In this document: positions 55,371 through 64,000 of the stretch, in pieces
Layout of the letters: every line of letters begins with the position of its first letter
How positions within the stretch are numbered: position 1 is the stretch's first letter
DNA from: Burkholderia sp. Nafp2/4-1b
Lineage (GTDB): Bacteria; Pseudomonadota; Gammaproteobacteria; Burkholderiales; Burkholderiaceae
Assembly (NCBI RefSeq): GCF_003635165.1
Contig: NZ_ML058597.1
Coordinates: forward strand, 558,001 to 622,000
Reading direction: 5' to 3'
Length of the DNA stretch: 64,000 bases
The notes under the pieces: generated by a model
Databases searched by the model: none
What the model was told of the DNA's origin: nothing
What the model saw: the letters and a program-made list of their open reading frames with translations, nothing else
Translations under genes and position numbers: made by a program

Positions 55371-56132
55371 TTACGCCGCCCGCGACAACATCGCTTCGCC
55401 GGCCGCATCGATGCGCTGCACGGCGGCTTCGCCGATCGCGCCGCCGACGAGCATCACGGCCGGGCTGCCGAGCCCGGCTGCCGCGACGCCGCTTGCGAGG
55501 CCGCCGAGCGTTCCGGTCCAGCGGCGCTCGTGCGGCGTGCCGGCCCACTGCACGGCGGCGGCCGGCGTCGACGCGGGCAGCGCGGCGAGCAGGCCGGCCG
55601 CGATGCTGTCGACGCGGCTCATTCCCATATAGATCGCGAGCGTGGTGCCGGTTGCCGCGAGCGCGACCCAGTCCGGCTCGCCGTGATCCTGGCGATGCGC
55701 GGTGACGAACGTGACGCCCTGGCAGTGCTCGCGGTGCGTGAGCGAGATGCCGAGGCTCGCGGCGGCCGCGAAACCCGACGAGATGCCGTTGACGATGTCG
55801 ACCGGAATCGCGGCGGCGCGCAGCGACGCGAGTTCCTCGCCTGCGCGGCCGAACAGCAGCGCATCGCCGCCCTTGACGCGCACGACGTGCGCGCCGCGCA
55901 ACGCGTAGCGGCGCATCAGCTTCTCGATGAACGCCTGCGGCGTGGAGCGGCAGCCGCCGCGCTTGCCGACGCGGATCACGCGCGCGTGCGGTGCGAGTTC
56001 GACGATGCCGGGCGCGACGAGATCGTCGAGCAGCAGCACGTCGGCGGACGCCAGCGCCTTCGCGGCCTTCAGCGTGAGGAGATCGGGATCGCCGGGGCCG
56101 GCGCCCAGCAGCGTGACTTTGCCTGTCGTCAT
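55371..56132 (-). CDS. cobA: Uroporphyrinogen-III C-methyltransferase
   Basis: The 253-residue enzyme starts VTLLGAGPGDPDLLTLKA, the SUMT signature, and has VRVKGGDALLFGRAGEE and IYMGMSR for S-adenosylmethionine binding. It methylates uroporphyrinogen III twice to precorrin-2, the entry to sirohaem. NirB needs sirohaem, which explains its place beside the nitrate genes. It lacks the oxidase/chelatase part of CysG, so that activity must be encoded elsewhere. Confidence 0.92.
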   Translation of the reverse strand: MTTGKVTLLGAGPGDPDLLTLKAAKALASADVLLLDDLVAPGIVELAPHARVIRVGKRGGCRSTPQAFIEKLMRRYALRGAHVVRVKGGDALLFGRAGEELASLRAAAIPVDIVNGISSGFAAAASLGISLTHREHCQGVTFVTAHRQDHGEPDWVALAATGTTLAIYMGMSRVDSIAAGLLAALPASTPAAAVQWAGTPHERRWTGTLGGLASGVAAAGLGSPAVMLVGGAIGEAAVQRIDAAGEAMLSRAA

Positions 56133-56500
56133 GTCGTGTTCCAGTGCCGCGTGCGGCGGTCGATTGGGTGTTGCGCGGCGGCGGCGGGCGGTCGAGGCGA
56201 CCACGGCATCCGGCCGTGCCGTGCACGGGGGACGTCGTTGTCCTGATCTGCTGTGCCCGCCTGCGATGGCGGGCCTGCTCTGCGGGGAATGCCCACCGGC
56301 GCCGTTGCCGGTGTGTGTGAAGATTCAGCAATATCCGGGCCAACGTGCGCGAACCGGGCGGCGCGCACGGCGGCGCGCGTGACGGCATCCGGCGCGCGCC
56401 GGTTCACATCGGCCGCGAACACGCGGGCAGCCGCGCGGCGATAGCGCACGCGATGCCGCATCGACGTGCATCGCGTTCCGCCTGAACGCACCGCGATGTC

Positions 56501-56536
56501 GCACGCCGACAGTGCTGCAGCGCACCACATCTGTGC
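56501..56536 (+). promoter_or_regulatory. Tandem NtrC-like enhancer sites
   Basis: Two GCAC-N7-GTGC dyads (56501-56515 and 56522-56536) match the core of the NtrC consensus and start 21 bp apart, two helical turns, on the same face of DNA. They lie about 130-160 bp upstream of the predicted narK transcription start. Confidence 0.7.
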
Positions 56537-56637
56537 CTCCATGCATGCTGATGCGTCGCGCGCGGCACACCGCAGTGACGCGGCCAACGGCGCGCGAGCC
56601 TTGTACGGCGGGGCTTTGCGCGCGATTCGCGCCGACA

Positions 56638-56653
56638 TGGCATGGCGTTTGCG
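56638..56653 (+). promoter_or_regulatory. Sigma-54 promoter of the nitrate assimilation operon
   Basis: TGGCATGGCGTTTGCG matches 10 of 12 positions of the -24/-12 consensus, with GG at 56639-56640 and GC at 56651-56652. The start point is predicted near 56664, exactly where the first leader hairpin begins. Confidence 0.78.
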
Positions 56654-56663
56654 TTAGCTGGTT

Positions 56664-56741
56664 CGGGCGGATCAATGGCGATCCGTCCGCAGTACCGAAT
56701 ACTGACGCGCCCGGCAACGGGCTTCATGGGCAACGGCGTCC
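56664..56741 (+). promoter_or_regulatory. ANTAR (NasT) antiterminator leader RNA, hairpins P1 and P2
   Basis: P1 (56664-56689) is a 10-bp stem around the hexaloop AAUGGC. P2 (56728-56741) is a GGGC/GUCC stem around AACGGC. Both loops have A at position 1 and G at position 4, the ANTAR signature. The linker contains a further GCCCG-GCAA-CGGGC hairpin. P2 shares bases 56732-56741 with the terminator stem, so the two are mutually exclusive. Confidence 0.82.
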
Positions 56742-56789
56742 TACGCATCGAGTCTCGCAACGAGACCGGCTGCGCAGGACGCCGTTTTT
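56732..56789 (+). terminator. Leader intrinsic terminator before narK
   Basis: AACGGCGTCCT (56732-56742) pairs with AGGACGCCGTT (56776-56786), enclosing CGCA/TGCG and GTCTCG-CAA-CGAGAC pairs, and ends in TTTTT (56785-56789). It is 15 bp before the narK start, so it would stop transcription unless P2 forms. Confidence 0.88.
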
Positions 56790-56804
56790 CGTTTGGCGGA
56801 TGAC

Positions 56805-58130
56805 ATGACCGACAAAGCTACCCGTATCGATCTCTTCAGCTTCCGCACCGCGCCGATGCGCGCGTTCCACATGACGTGGATGGCGTTCTTCGTGTGCTTC
56901 TTCGCATGGTTCGCGTGCGCGCCGTTGATGCCGTTGATCGCACGCGAATTCCACCTCACCGCGGCACAGGTCGCGAACATCAACATCGCGGCCGTCGCCG
57001 CGACGATCGCCGTGCGCCTGCTGGTCGGCCCGATGTGCGACCGCTTCGGCCCGCGTCGCGTGTACGTCGGCCTGCTCGTGCTCGGTGCGATTCCGGTGTT
57101 CGCGGTGTCGTTCACGCACGACTACCTGTCGTTCCTGATCTGCCGGCTCGGCATCGGCGCGATCGGCGCGGGCTTCGTGATCACGCAGTACCACACGTCG
57201 GTGATGTTCGCGCCGAACGTGGTCGGCACCGCGAACGCGACGACGGCCGGCTGGGGCAACGCGGGCGCGGGCGCGACGCAGGCGATGATGCCGCTGCTCG
57301 TCGCCGCCGGCCTGATGCTCGGCTTCGGCGACGCTTCGTCGTGGCGCATCGCGCTCTTCGTGCCGGGCGTCGCGATGCTCGCGATGGCGTGGGCGTACTG
57401 GCGCTTCACGCAGGACTGCCCGCAAGGCGACTTCGTCGCGCTGCGCAAGCAGGGCGTGACGGTCGACAGCGGCAAGAAGGGCGGCTGGGCGAGCTTCTTC
57501 GCCGCGTGCGGCAACTATCGCGTGTGGATGCTGTTCGTCACGTACGGCGCGTGCTTCGGCGTCGAGGTGTTCATCCACAACATCGCCGCGCTGTACTACG
57601 TCGATCACTTCAACCTGTCGCTGAAGGACGCCGGCTTCGCGGTCGGGATGTTCGGGCTGCTCGCGCTGTTCGCCCGCGCGCTCGGCGGCTGGCTGTCGGA
57701 CAAGATCGCCGCGCGCCGCAGCCTCGACGTGCGCGCGACGCTGCTGTGCGCGCTGATCATCGGCGAAGGGCTCGGGCTGATCTGGTTCTCGCATGCGCAA
57801 GGCATCGGCATGGCGCTCGTCGCGATGCTGACGTTCGGCCTCTTCACGCACATGGCGTGCGGTGCGACTTACGCGCTCGTGCCGTTCATCGACCGCAAGG
57901 CGCTCGGCGGCGTCGCGGGGATCGTCGGCGCGGGCGGCAACGTCGGCGCGGTGGCCGCGGCCTTCCTGCTGAAGGGTGTCGGCGACGTGCAGCACACGCT
58001 GAGCCTGCTCGGCCTGGCCGTCACCGCGACCGCGCTGTGCGCGATGGCCGTGCGCTTCAGCGAAGAACACAAGGCGCGCGAAGCCGAGCTGCGCGATCGC
58101 GCGCTGGCTGCCGCCGGCGCCGCGAACTGA
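56805..58130 (+). CDS. narK: Nitrate/nitrite MFS transporter
   Basis: The 441-residue, 12-helix protein belongs to the nitrate-nitrite porter group: AFHMTWMAFFVCFFAWFACAPLMPLI in helix 1 and the nitrate signatures AGWGNAGAGATQAMMP and GIVGAGGNVGAVAAAFL in helices 5 and 11. It should import nitrate for the downstream reductases (NasA in some species; narK is used here for the family). It is first in the narK-nirB-nirD-nas operon, 21 bp before nirB. Confidence 0.92.
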   Translation: MTDKATRIDLFSFRTAPMRAFHMTWMAFFVCFFAWFACAPLMPLIAREFHLTAAQVANINIAAVAATIAVRLLVGPMCDRFGPRRVYVGLLVLGAIPVFAVSFTHDYLSFLICRLGIGAIGAGFVITQYHTSVMFAPNVVGTANATTAGWGNAGAGATQAMMPLLVAAGLMLGFGDASSWRIALFVPGVAMLAMAWAYWRFTQDCPQGDFVALRKQGVTVDSGKKGGWASFFAACGNYRVWMLFVTYGACFGVEVFIHNIAALYYVDHFNLSLKDAGFAVGMFGLLALFARALGGWLSDKIAARRSLDVRATLLCALIIGEGLGLIWFSHAQGIGMALVAMLTFGLFTHMACGATYALVPFIDRKALGGVAGIVGAGGNVGAVAAAFLLKGVGDVQHTLSLLGLAVTATALCAMAVRFSEEHKAREAELRDRALAAAGAAN

Positions 58131-58151
58131 TCGACCGAAGGAACCGTCACC

Positions 58152-60725
58152 ATGAAACTCATCGTCATCGGCCACGGGATGGTCGGCCACAAGCTGCTCG
58201 AGTGCGTCGCGGCGCAAGCCGGCACGACGGACGCACTGCAGGTCACGGTGCTCGGCGAGGAGCCGCGCCCGGCGTACGACCGCGTGCATCTGTCGGAATT
58301 CTTCGCGGGCAAGTCGGCGGACGACCTGTCGCTCGTCGAACCCGGTTTCTTCGAACGGCATCCGCAGTTCGACCTGCGCCTGAACGCCCGGGTCGCGTCG
58401 ATCGACCGTGCCGCGCACACGGTTACGCTCGCGTCGGGCGAAACGCTCGCGTACGACAAGCTGGTGCTCGCGACGGGCTCGCGTCCGTTCGTGCCGCCGG
58501 TGCCGGGCCACGACCGGGCGGGCTGCTTCGTGTACCGGACGATCGAGGATCTCGAAGCGATGCAGGCATGCGGCACGCACGCGAAGCGCGGCGTGGTGAT
58601 CGGCGGCGGGCTGCTCGGCCTCGAATGCGCGAAGGCGCTGCGCGACATGGGGCTTGAAACGCACGTCGTGGAATTCGCGCCGCGGCTGATGGCGGTGCAG
58701 GTCGACGATGGCGGCGGCCGGATGCTGCGCGCGAAGATCGAGGCGCTCGGCGTGACCGTGCATACGGGCAAGAACACGCTCGAGATCGTCGATGGCGTCG
58801 ACGGCACGCACCGGATGGTATTCGCCGACGGCGCGCACCTCGACGCCGACATGATCGTGTTCTCGGCCGGCATCCGCGCGCGCGACGAACTGGCCCGCGC
58901 GTGCGGCCTGGAGATCGGCCCGCGCGGCGGCGTCGCGATCGACGACGCCTGCCGCACGAGCGACGCCGACATCCATGCGATCGGCGAATGCGCCGCCTGG
59001 AACGGGATGGTGTACGGCCTCGTCGCGCCTGGCTACGACATGGCGCGCGTGGTCGCGAAGCAGCTCGCGGGCGACGCCGGCGAAGCAGCCGACGCCGCGT
59101 TCGCGGGCGCCGACATGAGCACCAAGCTGAAGCTGATGGGCGTCGACGTCGCGAGCATCGGCGATGCGCACGGCACGACGGCCGGCAGCCGCACCTACCA
59201 GTACGCGGACGAGCGCCGCCAGGTCTACAAGAAGCTGGTGGTGTCGGATTGCGGCAAGTTCCTGCACGGCGCGGTGATGGTCGGCGACGCGGCCGAATAC
59301 GGCACGCTGCTGCAGATGATGCTGAACCGCATCGAGCTGCCCGAGCAGCCGGAATTCCTGATCCTGCCGTCATCGGACGGCGCGGCGAAGCCCGCGATCG
59401 GCGTCGAGGCGTTGCCGGAAGGCGCGCAGATCTGTTCGTGCAACAACGTGTCGAAATCGCAGATCTGCGCGGCGGTGGCCGGCGGCGCGACGAGCCTCGG
59501 CGCGCTGAAGTCGTGCACCGGCGCGGGCACGTCGTGCGGCGGTTGCGTGCCGCTCGTCACGCAGATCATGAAGTCCGAGATGAAGAAGCAGGGCCTCGCG
59601 GTCAACAACCATCTGTGCGAGCACTTCCCGTATTCGCGCCAGGAGCTGTTCCACCTGATCCGCGTCGAGCGCATCACGACCTTCGACGCGCTGCTGGCCA
59701 AACACGGCCACGGGCTCGGCTGCGACGTATGCAAGCCGGCCGTCGCGGGCATCCTCGCGTCGTGCTTCAACGAATTCGTGCTGAAGAAGGAGCACGCGGG
59801 GCTGCAGGATTCGAACGACTACTACCTCGCGAACATCCAGCGCGACGGCACGTATTCGGTCGTGCCGCGCATGGCGGGCGGCGAAGTGACGCCGGAAGGG
59901 CTGATCGCGGTCGGCCAGGTCGCGAAGAAGTACGGTCTCTACACGAAGATCACCGGCGGCCAGCGCGTCGACCTGTTCGGCGCGCGCGTCGAGCAGCTGC
60001 CGTCGATCTGGGAAGAACTGATCGCGGCCGGCTTCGAATCGGGCCATGCGTACGGCAAGTCGGTGCGCACGGTGAAGTCGTGCGTCGGTTCGACATGGTG
60101 CCGCTACGGCGTCGACGATTCGGTCGGCCTCGCGATCGACATCGAGAACCGCTACAAGGGCCTGCGCGCGCCGCACAAGATCAAGTTCGGCGTGTCGGGC
60201 TGCACGCGCGAGTGCGCGGAAGCGCAGGGCAAGGACGTCGGCATCATCGCGACCGAGAAGGGCTGGAACCTGTACGTGTGCGGCAACGGCGGGATGAAGC
60301 CGCGCCACGCGGAACTGATCGCGTCGGACCTCGATCGTGACACGCTGATCCGCTACATCGACCGCTTCCTGATGTTCTACGTGCGAACGGCCGACCGGCT
60401 GCAGCGCACCAGCGTGTGGCGCGACAACCTCGAAGGCGGGCTCGACTACCTGACCGACGTCGTCGTGCACGACACGCTCGGGATCGCGGCCGAACTCGAG
60501 GCCGACATGCAGCACGTGGTCGACACCTACGAATGCGAATGGAAGAAGGCCGTCACCGATCCGGAAACCCGCAAGCGCTTCCGCCACTTCGTGAACAGCG
60601 ACGCGCCGGACACGACCATCGCATTCGTCGAGACGCGCGGCCAGATCCGGCCTGCCACGCCCGACGAGCGCGTGCGCGGCAAGCCCGTGGCGATCCCGGT
60701 CGTCGCCGAACCGGCGACCGTGTGA
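58152..60725 (+). CDS. nirB: Assimilatory nitrite reductase (NADH) large subunit
   Basis: The 857-residue enzyme has an N-terminal FAD/NAD domain (about 1-320; VIGHGMVGHK, VLATGSRPFVPP), a BFD-type [2Fe-2S] module (about 420-475; CSCNNV and CTGAGTSCGGC) and a C-terminal sirohaem/[4Fe-4S] domain. The cluster ligands are CVGSTWC and CTRECAEAQGKD. It reduces nitrite to ammonium with six electrons from NADH. Full length for the family, with no defects seen. Confidence 0.95.
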   Translation: MKLIVIGHGMVGHKLLECVAAQAGTTDALQVTVLGEEPRPAYDRVHLSEFFAGKSADDLSLVEPGFFERHPQFDLRLNARVASIDRAAHTVTLASGETLAYDKLVLATGSRPFVPPVPGHDRAGCFVYRTIEDLEAMQACGTHAKRGVVIGGGLLGLECAKALRDMGLETHVVEFAPRLMAVQVDDGGGRMLRAKIEALGVTVHTGKNTLEIVDGVDGTHRMVFADGAHLDADMIVFSAGIRARDELARACGLEIGPRGGVAIDDACRTSDADIHAIGECAAWNGMVYGLVAPGYDMARVVAKQLAGDAGEAADAAFAGADMSTKLKLMGVDVASIGDAHGTTAGSRTYQYADERRQVYKKLVVSDCGKFLHGAVMVGDAAEYGTLLQMMLNRIELPEQPEFLILPSSDGAAKPAIGVEALPEGAQICSCNNVSKSQICAAVAGGATSLGALKSCTGAGTSCGGCVPLVTQIMKSEMKKQGLAVNNHLCEHFPYSRQELFHLIRVERITTFDALLAKHGHGLGCDVCKPAVAGILASCFNEFVLKKEHAGLQDSNDYYLANIQRDGTYSVVPRMAGGEVTPEGLIAVGQVAKKYGLYTKITGGQRVDLFGARVEQLPSIWEELIAAGFESGHAYGKSVRTVKSCVGSTWCRYGVDDSVGLAIDIENRYKGLRAPHKIKFGVSGCTRECAEAQGKDVGIIATEKGWNLYVCGNGGMKPRHAELIASDLDRDTLIRYIDRFLMFYVRTADRLQRTSVWRDNLEGGLDYLTDVVVHDTLGIAAELEADMQHVVDTYECEWKKAVTDPETRKRFRHFVNSDAPDTTIAFVETRGQIRPATPDERVRGKPVAIPVVAEPATV

Positions 60726-60763
60726 CCGTGACCGACACCAGCGTCTTTTCCAAGGAGCCCATC

Positions 60764-61111
60764 ATGAACGATCGTCTTCCGCTGTCCTGGACCCGCGTGT
60801 GCCCGCTCGACGACATCGTGCCGAACACCGGCGTGTGCGCGCTCGTCAACGGCGAGCAGGTCGCCGTGTTTCACGTCGCGCATGCCGAAGCAGGCGGCGT
60901 GTTCGCGATCGACAACGTCGACCCGGTGTCGCGGGCGGCCGTGATGTCGCGCGGGCTGATCGGCAGCCTCGGCGAGCGTGTCGTCGTCGCGTCGCCGCTG
61001 TACAAGCAGCATTTCGACCTGCGGACCGGCGAATGCCTCGAAGCGCCCGAGCAATCGGTGAGCGCGTATCCGTCGCGGGTCGAGGACGGATTCGTGTGGA
61101 TCGCCGCCTGA
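60764..61111 (+). CDS. nirD: Nitrite reductase (NADH) small subunit
   Basis: The 115-residue Rieske-fold protein from ATG 60764 (aaggag ribosome site) has TRVCPLDDIVPNTGVCALVNGEQVAVF and SPLYKQHFDLRTGEC-like segments. The Cys/His cluster ligands of true Rieske proteins are absent, as is normal for NirD. It partners NirB and lies 38 bp after it. Confidence 0.93.
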   Translation: MNDRLPLSWTRVCPLDDIVPNTGVCALVNGEQVAVFHVAHAEAGGVFAIDNVDPVSRAAVMSRGLIGSLGERVVVASPLYKQHFDLRTGECLEAPEQSVSAYPSRVEDGFVWIAA

Positions 61112-61127
61112 CCATCGAGGAACACGC

Positions 61128-64000
61128 ATGACCGCTACCCCCGTCAAGAGCGTGTGCCCGTACTGCGGCGTCGGCTGCGGGATGGTGCTGCACGTCGAGG
61201 ACGGCGAGGTCGTCAAGGTGTCCGGCGACTCCGACCATCCGACCAACCTCGGGCGGCTGTGCACGAAGGGCTCGTCGGCGCACGTCGCGCTGCGCCGTTC
61301 CGGGCGGCTCGATCGCGCATTCGTGCGGCGCGCCAGAGAAGCGGACCTCGTGCCGCTGCCGGCACGCGACGCGATCGCCGAGAGCGCGCGGCGACTGCGC
61401 GCGGTGCTCGACGCGCACGGGCCCGACGCGCTGTCGTTCTACGTGTCGGGGCAGATGTCGATCGAGGCGCAATACCTCGTGAACAAGCTCGCGAAGGGCT
61501 TCGTCGGCACCAACAACATCGAGTCGAATTCGCGCTTGTGCATGGCGAGCGCGAGCACCGGCTACAAGCAGTCGCTCGGCGCGGACGGCCCGCCCGGGTC
61601 GTACCAGGACTTCGATCGCGCGAACTTGTTCTTCGTGATCGGCGCGAACATGGCCGACTGCCACCCGATCCTGTTCCTGCGGATGATGGATCGCGTGAAG
61701 GCCGGCGCGAAGCTGATCGTGGTCGATCCGCGCCGCACCGGCACCGCCGACAAGGCCGACCTGTTCCTGCAGATCCGGCCGGGCACCGATCTCGCGCTGA
61801 CCAACGGGCTGTTGCACCTGCTGCACGCGAACGGCCGCACCGACGCCGCGTTCATCGACGCGCACACCGAAGGCTGGGACGCGATGCCGGCGTTCCTCGC
61901 CGACTACACGCCCGAGCGCGTGGCCGACATCACGGGGCTCGCGGAAGCCGACCTCCGTACGGCCGCGCAATGGATCGGCGACGCGCAGGAATGGATGAGC
62001 TGCTGGACGATGGGGCTCAACCAGAGCACGCACGGCGTGTGGAACACCAACGCGATCTGCAACCTGCATCTCGCGACGGGGAAGATCTGCCGTACCGGGA
62101 GCGGCCCGTTCTCGCTGACCGGCCAGCCGAACGCGATGGGCGGGCGCGAGATGGGGTACATGGGCGCGGGTCTGCCGGGCCAGCGCTCGGTGGCGTCCGA
62201 CGACGACCGGCGCTTCGTCGAGAACCTGTGGCGCGTGCCGGCCGGCACGCTGCGCGAGGACACCGGCAACGGCACGGTCGACCTGTTCGAGCGGATGGCG
62301 GCCGGCGGCATCAAGGCGTGCTGGATCGTCTGCACCAATCCAGTCGCGACCGTGCCGAACCGGCAGAACGTGATCGCCGGGCTGCAGGCCGCGGAACTCG
62401 TGATCGCGCAGGACGCGTTCCTCGACACCGAGACCAACCGCTACGCGGACATCCTGCTGCCCGGCGCGCTGTGGGCCGAGGGCGAAGGCGTGATGACCAA
62501 CTCCGAGCGCAACATGACGCTGATGCGCGCGGCGATCGCGCCGCCCGGCGATGCGCTGCCCGACTGGCGCATCATCGCGGAAGTCGCGCGCGCGATGGGC
62601 TTCGGCGCTGCGTTCGACTATGCGTCGGCGGCCGACGTGTTCGACGAGATCGTGCGCTTCTCGAATCCGGCGACCGGCTACGACCTGCGCGGCGCGAGCC
62701 ACGCGGCGCTGCGCGACGGCCCGGTGCAATGGCCGGTCGCGCCGGGCACCGCGCGTGAGCGGCACCCGATCCGCTACCTGAACGACGGCGTGAGCCAGAC
62801 GCCGCGCGCGGCAGCCGACGGGCATGACGCGCCGCGGCTCGCGTTCCCGACGCCGTCGGGCAAGGCGCGCTTCTTCGCGCGGCAGCACGTCGCACCGGCC
62901 GAGTTGCCCGACGACACGTTCCCGATCGTGCTGAACACCGGCCGGCTGCAGCATCAATGGCACACGATGACGAAGACGGGCAAGGTCGCGATGCTGAACA
63001 AGCTGAACCCGCGCCCGTTCGTCGAACTGCATCCGGACGACGCGAGCGCGCTCGGCATTGCGGCCAAGGACAGCGTCGAGATTCGCTCGGCGCGCGGCCG
63101 CGCGGTGCTGCCGGCCGTCGTGACCGAGCGCGTGCAGCGCGGCAACTGCTTCGCGCCGATGCACTGGAACGACGTGTACGGCGACGACCTGTGCATCAAC
63201 GCGGTGACGAGCGACGCGATCGACGCGGAATCGCAGCAACCCGAACTGAAATATTGCGCGGTCGCGCTGACGCGGGTCGACACGGATGCGTTCGCGTCCG
63301 CCGACGACGCAGCCGATGCCGCGCGCTCCGACGCATCCGCTGCCGACGCGCGACCTGCGCCGGCAACGGTGCCGATCGCGGCCTCACAGGAATCCGACAT
63401 GGCAGACCTCGACACTTTCGCGGCCGCGCTCGGCGTGGCCGATCTCGCGCCGCCGTCGCTTTCCGAGGCGGAGCGCCTGTACGTGGCCGGCCTCGTCAGC
63501 GGGCTGAAGGCGAGCGCCGGCCGGCGCGAAGGCGGCGTGCCGGTGCTGCCGGCCGGCGCGCCGCTCACGCCGCCGGTCCGGTTCTGGCTCGACGGGATGC
63601 TTGCGGGGCTGTTCAGCCGCTCGCTGCCCGCGCACGCAGCCCAGGGCGCCGCGCCCGCGCTGCCGGCCGAGGCCGCCGCGCCCGGCGGCGTGCGGATCGT
63701 GCGCGCGCGGCCGAAGGTCACGCTGCTGTGGGCCTCGCAGACCGGCAACATCGAATCGCTGACCGAGGACTACGCGACCCAGCTGATGAACGCGGGCTTC
63801 GACATCCGCACCGCGTGCATGTCCGACTACCCGGTCGCGTCGCTGGCCGGCGCGCAATACGTGCTGCTGATGACGAGCACGTTCGGCGACGGCGATGCGC
63901 CCGACAACGGCAGCGAGTTCTGGGATGCGCTGCAGGCAGGCAGCGCCGCGCGTCTGGAAGGCGTGCACTTCGCGGTGCTCGCGTTCGGCGACCGCAACTA
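61128..64000 (+). CDS. Assimilatory nitrate reductase fused to CysJ-like flavoprotein reductase, 3' end outside window
   Basis: From ATG 61128 the frame stays open to the window edge (957 codons visible). The molybdopterin part (about 1-715) has the N-terminal [4Fe-4S] ligands CPYCGVGC and CTKG and the Mo-ligand Cys in SNSRLCMAS. A linker leads to MADLDTFAAALGVADL-type sequence near residue 757, and a flavodoxin domain (from about 863) with LLWASQTGNIESLTEDYA and TSTFGDGDAPDNG. An FAD/NADPH reductase module should follow. It reduces nitrate to nitrite and appears to be its own NAD(P)H electron donor. It is 16 bp after nirD. Confidence 0.92.
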   Translation, partial: MTATPVKSVCPYCGVGCGMVLHVEDGEVVKVSGDSDHPTNLGRLCTKGSSAHVALRRSGRLDRAFVRRAREADLVPLPARDAIAESARRLRAVLDAHGPDALSFYVSGQMSIEAQYLVNKLAKGFVGTNNIESNSRLCMASASTGYKQSLGADGPPGSYQDFDRANLFFVIGANMADCHPILFLRMMDRVKAGAKLIVVDPRRTGTADKADLFLQIRPGTDLALTNGLLHLLHANGRTDAAFIDAHTEGWDAMPAFLADYTPERVADITGLAEADLRTAAQWIGDAQEWMSCWTMGLNQSTHGVWNTNAICNLHLATGKICRTGSGPFSLTGQPNAMGGREMGYMGAGLPGQRSVASDDDRRFVENLWRVPAGTLREDTGNGTVDLFERMAAGGIKACWIVCTNPVATVPNRQNVIAGLQAAELVIAQDAFLDTETNRYADILLPGALWAEGEGVMTNSERNMTLMRAAIAPPGDALPDWRIIAEVARAMGFGAAFDYASAADVFDEIVRFSNPATGYDLRGASHAALRDGPVQWPVAPGTARERHPIRYLNDGVSQTPRAAADGHDAPRLAFPTPSGKARFFARQHVAPAELPDDTFPIVLNTGRLQHQWHTMTKTGKVAMLNKLNPRPFVELHPDDASALGIAAKDSVEIRSARGRAVLPAVVTERVQRGNCFAPMHWNDVYGDDLCINAVTSDAIDAESQQPELKYCAVALTRVDTDAFASADDAADAARSDASAADARPAPATVPIAASQESDMADLDTFAAALGVADLAPPSLSEAERLYVAGLVSGLKASAGRREGGVPVLPAGAPLTPPVRFWLDGMLAGLFSRSLPAHAAQGAAPALPAEAAAPGGVRIVRARPKVTLLWASQTGNIESLTEDYATQLMNAGFDIRTACMSDYPVASLAGAQYVLLMTSTFGDGDAPDNGSEFWDALQAGSAARLEGVHFAVLAFGDRN

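Noticed and set aside
56129-56638. Minus-strand frame between cobA and narK
   Set aside because: It covers the NtrC-like sites and sigma-54 region and encodes an Arg-rich sequence without a domain; better read as regulatory DNA.

Overview
The window looks like a piece of a Burkholderia (cepacia-complex) replicon, probably a secondary chromosome. The GC content is very high and codon third positions are strongly G/C. A three-gene FAD-dependent glucose dehydrogenase operon has the 168/539/425-residue subunits known from Burkholderia cepacia, and there is a paaH-paaK lower phenylacetate cluster and a dense set of LysR, MarR, MocR and AraC regulators. The species call is inference from recalled families, not from a search. 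I see no rRNA, tRNA, insertion sequence, prophage or CRISPR array.

Layout. 1-11.2 kb is envelope biology: a cut lipoprotein gene, a TPM-domain membrane protein plus LemA, and a penicillin-binding protein 1C gene (pbpC) broken by an 8-bp tandem duplication beside a 2012-residue alpha-2-macroglobulin. 11.5-16.7 kb carries the glucose dehydrogenase operon, a DoxX protein and a porin. 16.8-21.2 kb is an amidohydrolase / MHS transporter / isochorismatase group with a divergent LysR. 21.4-26.2 kb has ppnP, a small secreted protein, then a MarR-ClC operon and an HPP-CBS membrane protein that share a near-identical 19-bp operator. 26.5-31 kb has two LysR regulators and a coiled-coil membrane protein paired with a solute-binding/LysM fusion.

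31.1-36.5 kb has a ChaA-type antiporter and a paaH-paaK-hydratase operon behind a promoter with a perfect 14-bp palindrome. 36.6-43.3 kb holds MarC, an aldo/keto reductase, two membrane proteins, a 2,3-butanediol-type dehydrogenase with a candidate sigma-54 promoter and enhancer, and a tandem-GNAT protein divergent from a MocR regulator. 45-52.3 kb has a YnfM-like exporter with a LysR, an HtrA-type protease with a collagen-like insert between its PDZ domains, and a FAH / AraC / SDR group.

52.8-64 kb is assimilatory nitrate reduction. cobA, nasT and nasS (minus strand) stand back to back with narK, nirB, nirD and a nitrate reductase fused to a flavoprotein reductase, which runs off the window. 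The control region before narK shows a full chain of signals in order: two tandem NtrC-like sites, a sigma-54 -24/-12 promoter, an ANTAR two-hairpin leader with hexaloops AAUGGC and AACGGC, and an intrinsic terminator whose 5' arm overlaps the second hairpin. NasS/NasT, encoded next door, are the expected sensor and antiterminator, and CobA makes the sirohaem precursor that NirB needs.
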